64,000 bases of DNA from assembly GCA_037447655.1 (NCBI GenBank), contig JBBHKE010002480.1:131482-195481 (forward strand). Direction: 5' to 3'. Of this stretch, positions 63,015-64,000 are shown in pieces; position 1 is the stretch's first letter; each line of letters opens with the position of its first letter. The notes beneath the pieces were generated by a model. It searched no databases, was not told the DNA's origin, and saw only the letters and a list, made by a program, of their open reading frames with translations. The stretch is from Zygnema cylindricum. Taxonomy: Eukaryota; Streptophyta; Zygnematophyceae; Zygnematales; Zygnemataceae. The position numbers were made by a program, and so were the translations under genes.

Positions 63015-63546
63015 CATAGTTCAAAAGTAGGTGAAAATAGGCCCATACAATATGCCTACTGTACGCAAAACATACAATATGCCTATTGTACGCAAAACAT
63101 TCAATATGGCCTTAAGACCCATAATGTATTGGTCGCAAAATGAAAAATAATAGTAACAAGGTTGAGTCGCACATCCATCGATAGAGAATTAAACGACATG
63201 TCTAAATTTTGAAAAATTGACTAATTCTATTTTCCAAGAGTTTGGTTTTAATTTAAAACTCCCGATTTGACGATCGGGCACGATGATCAAAGTGGGATAT
63301 AAGAAGATCACATGAAAAAGCCCGCCAACTTACGATAGATCTTCGTCCGTTTCCAGTTTCACGAATTTCATCAACGCGTGTCGCTTTAAAAAAATTTATT
63401 CCGCTGGGCGCGGCTAGATTTATGATGATATCGGCCAAGACGCTCATACAAATGGTTCACAACACACACACAACATGCTTACTCTATGCGTTTTGTGCGG
63501 GTTTTGTACTTCCAAAGCCTACCATAAAAAACGCTACTTTGAACTG
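63015..63546. mobile_element. hAT-like MITE (family M2), longer diverged copy, about 530 bp
   Basis: Starts CATAGTTCAAAAGTAGGTG and ends GCCTACCATAAAAAACGCTACTTTGAACTG. The interior has the same order as M2 (CCCATACAATATGCC, CTTAAGACCCAT, GATCACATGAAAA, CAACTTACGATA) with a tandem repeat of TGTACGCAAAACAT and an extra insertion before the right end. Putative 8-bp flanks GTCAGAAC and GATAGAAC agree at 6 of 8 bases. Confidence 0.7.
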
Positions 63547-64000
63547 GATAGAACTATAGAAGTAGGTTCGGTCGCGAGAAAATAAGGAAAATATAATTAT
63601 TAGAGTCATTTGAAGGGTTTTTCACTAAGCAAATTTGAGATTGAGATACCTCCAAATTTATTTTGGAAATGCCCGTAGTCGGGGAAATAAACCGCAAATC
63701 GTGGAAGTTTTATACATAAAGCTTGCAAGTGCCACGTCGTCTATTTTCAAGGTTTTTACTTTTTAGGGTTTGCGATGATGCCTGCCACAGGCCGTACGGT
63801 AGAAACATAAAACCATAGTTGGTAGGCGCACAAAACTTGGCACAAAACTCGCGTAGAGTAGGCATACTGTATGTGTGTGCGATGTGCACACTTTTGTAAG
63901 AACGTACGAAGATGACGTATGATCATAGTACACCACACGTCGCCAGACGAAATTTTTTGTGAACTGACACGGCATAGGATGAATTGTGTTATGGACGTGA
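63547..64000. other. Intergenic to window end
   Basis: Begins with another CTATAGAAGTAGG, a partial M2-like end. No gene recognised. Confidence 0.45.

Overview
The window is nuclear DNA of a eukaryote. It holds spliced genes with canonical GT/AG introns, LTR retrotransposons, non-autonomous DNA transposons, long simple repeats and one 10-N assembly gap. I cannot name the species. Three weak pointers toward an alga, plant-lineage organism or other protist are a calcium-dependent-type (CAMK/CDPK-like) kinase, a retrotransposon primer site that fits a plant-type initiator tRNA-Met, and a short TTTAGGG-type repeat. Protein-coding content is low; most of the window is mobile or repetitive.

Layout. 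1-3.6 kb: duplicated purine/pyrimidine-rich block, a broken WD40 fragment and minisatellites. 3.65-10.4 kb: a small exon-like open frame split by Ty1/copia element 1 (3855-10304, 5-bp target duplication GCTGC). 10.4-12.97 kb: non-coding, with a dispersed repeat. 12976-19425: Ty1/copia element 2, same family, target duplication CTCTC. 21.1-26.4 kb: two divergently oriented paralogous seven-bladed WD40-repeat genes, one preceded by an alpha-helical/coiled-coil exon. 26.8-30.3 kb: an exact 177-bp repeat, non-coding DNA and a kilobase-scale polypurine tract. 30.5-34.65 kb: two decayed copia relics fused tail to tail. 34.6-40.3 kb: low-complexity and AT-rich DNA plus decayed copies of a kinase exon.

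40.5-56.0 kb, minus strand: one large protein-kinase gene. Five exons can be joined in phase through all core kinase motifs. Its 1.4-kb-residue N-terminal extension carries about a dozen R-R-x-S modules. Its 8.2-kb first intron contains a 3.3-3.8-kb tandem segmental duplication, an assembly gap, and terminal-inverted-repeat transposons inserted after the duplication. 56.4-64 kb: non-coding DNA with at least three copies of a hAT-like miniature transposon (8-bp target duplications), an older repeat family and a tRNA-related SINE-like segment.

How things fit together: both full-length copia copies are disabled by different lesions in gag-pol, while their LTRs, polypurine tracts and target duplications are intact. 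Their primer-binding site matches the anticodon arm of initiator tRNA-Met rather than its 3' end, and it contains the gag start codon. The duplicated intron blocks supply natural empty sites that define a TA-targeting MITE family. The most novel-looking protein feature is the kinase's array of phosphosite-like modules. All calls are by eye; divergence figures are hand counts.
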